This document shows positions 63,670 through 64,000 of a stretch of DNA of 64,000 nt, in pieces (positions within the stretch are counted from its first letter, which is position 1; the number at the start of each line of letters is the position of its first letter). A program made the position numbers and the translations under genes. The DNA is from Membranipora membranacea (taxonomy: Eukaryota > Bryozoa > Gymnolaemata > Cheilostomatida > Membraniporidae), in NCBI GenBank assembly GCA_914767715.1, contig OU612067.1:14699001-14763000 (forward strand), read 5' to 3'. The notes below the pieces were generated by a model. It worked only from the letters and a program-made list of their open reading frames with translations. It ran no database searches and had not been told where the DNA came from.

Positions 63670-64000
63670 TAGACCACATGATTTACTGTTGGTCCATTGT
63701 ATTCAAGGTCATCTAAATGGTACAATAAGTATCAGGTGCATATTGTACATCCAAATTATGGCTATAACTTTTACCAGACTCGAGTATATGTGCAGCTTCT
63801 ACCAGTTTAGTACTTAGGGATTGCCATATCCCTTTTAGACCCAATCAGCTCTTGTATCTGTTCACATGGTTTGGTAATTGCGGTAAACATATGTCGCTCA
63901 CATGTTTGATTTGCAGTTATTGGAAAACGTCTTCCCACTTGCTTCAAATTGCATACACCGCGATTGCCATTCCATCTGAGAAAGTTTTATAGTTGCATAT
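63670..64000 (+). other. ZC3H13 3' flank or UTR
   Basis: Sequence after the TAG stop at 63667-63669. No further coding exon or clear AATAAA signal was identified before the window ends. Confidence 0.5.

Overview
This is an AT-rich animal nuclear genome segment with short introns. Two intron-rich genes lie on the minus strand (1.8-17 kb), a large repeat-built gene on the plus strand (22-44.6 kb), a transposon-rich gap (44.6-54 kb) and one more plus-strand gene (54-63.7 kb). CACHD1, PIGU and ZC3H13 homologues point to a metazoan. The compact introns, many small hairpin repeats and an LRR-caspase-like gene fit an early-branching invertebrate such as a demosponge, but the species is inferred and not proven. 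Most open frames here are single exons, so I rebuilt genes from splice sites, reading phase and similarity to remembered family members.

Layout. 1,807-9,976 (-): CACHD1-like membrane protein, C-terminal two thirds, with an in-frame TGA at a conserved cysteine position. 11,305-16,994 (-): PIGU, a GPI-transamidase subunit. 18,599-19,393 (-): hAT transposase remnant. 22,371-44,602 (+): the most unusual locus, a gene with 39 full-length tandem 141-bp exons. Each exon encodes two leucine-rich repeats in symmetric phase 2, and the array ends in a caspase-like C-terminus. The rebuilt reading frame closes exactly at about 2,116 codons. 46.2-50.3 kb: an LTR-like promoter region and a complete short non-autonomous LTR retroelement with a 5-bp target duplication. 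52.1-53.4 kb: fold-back repeats. 53,995-63,669 (+): ZC3H13-like gene, a subunit of the m6A writer complex, with 20 coding exons and two apparent frameshifts.

The genes do not form one pathway. PIGU acts in the ER, CACHD1 at the cell surface and ZC3H13 in the nucleus. The LRR-caspase-like gene stands apart. Its exons and introns are both recently duplicated in higher-order blocks of 1,727 and 2,344 bp, and exon differences fall mainly on the predicted concave LRR surface. The final junction is a chimera of an LRR exon and a caspase exon, with two in-frame splicing solutions that keep or remove the catalytic histidine. A rapidly evolving recognition receptor with a protease-like effector end is the best working idea, and it is an inference.
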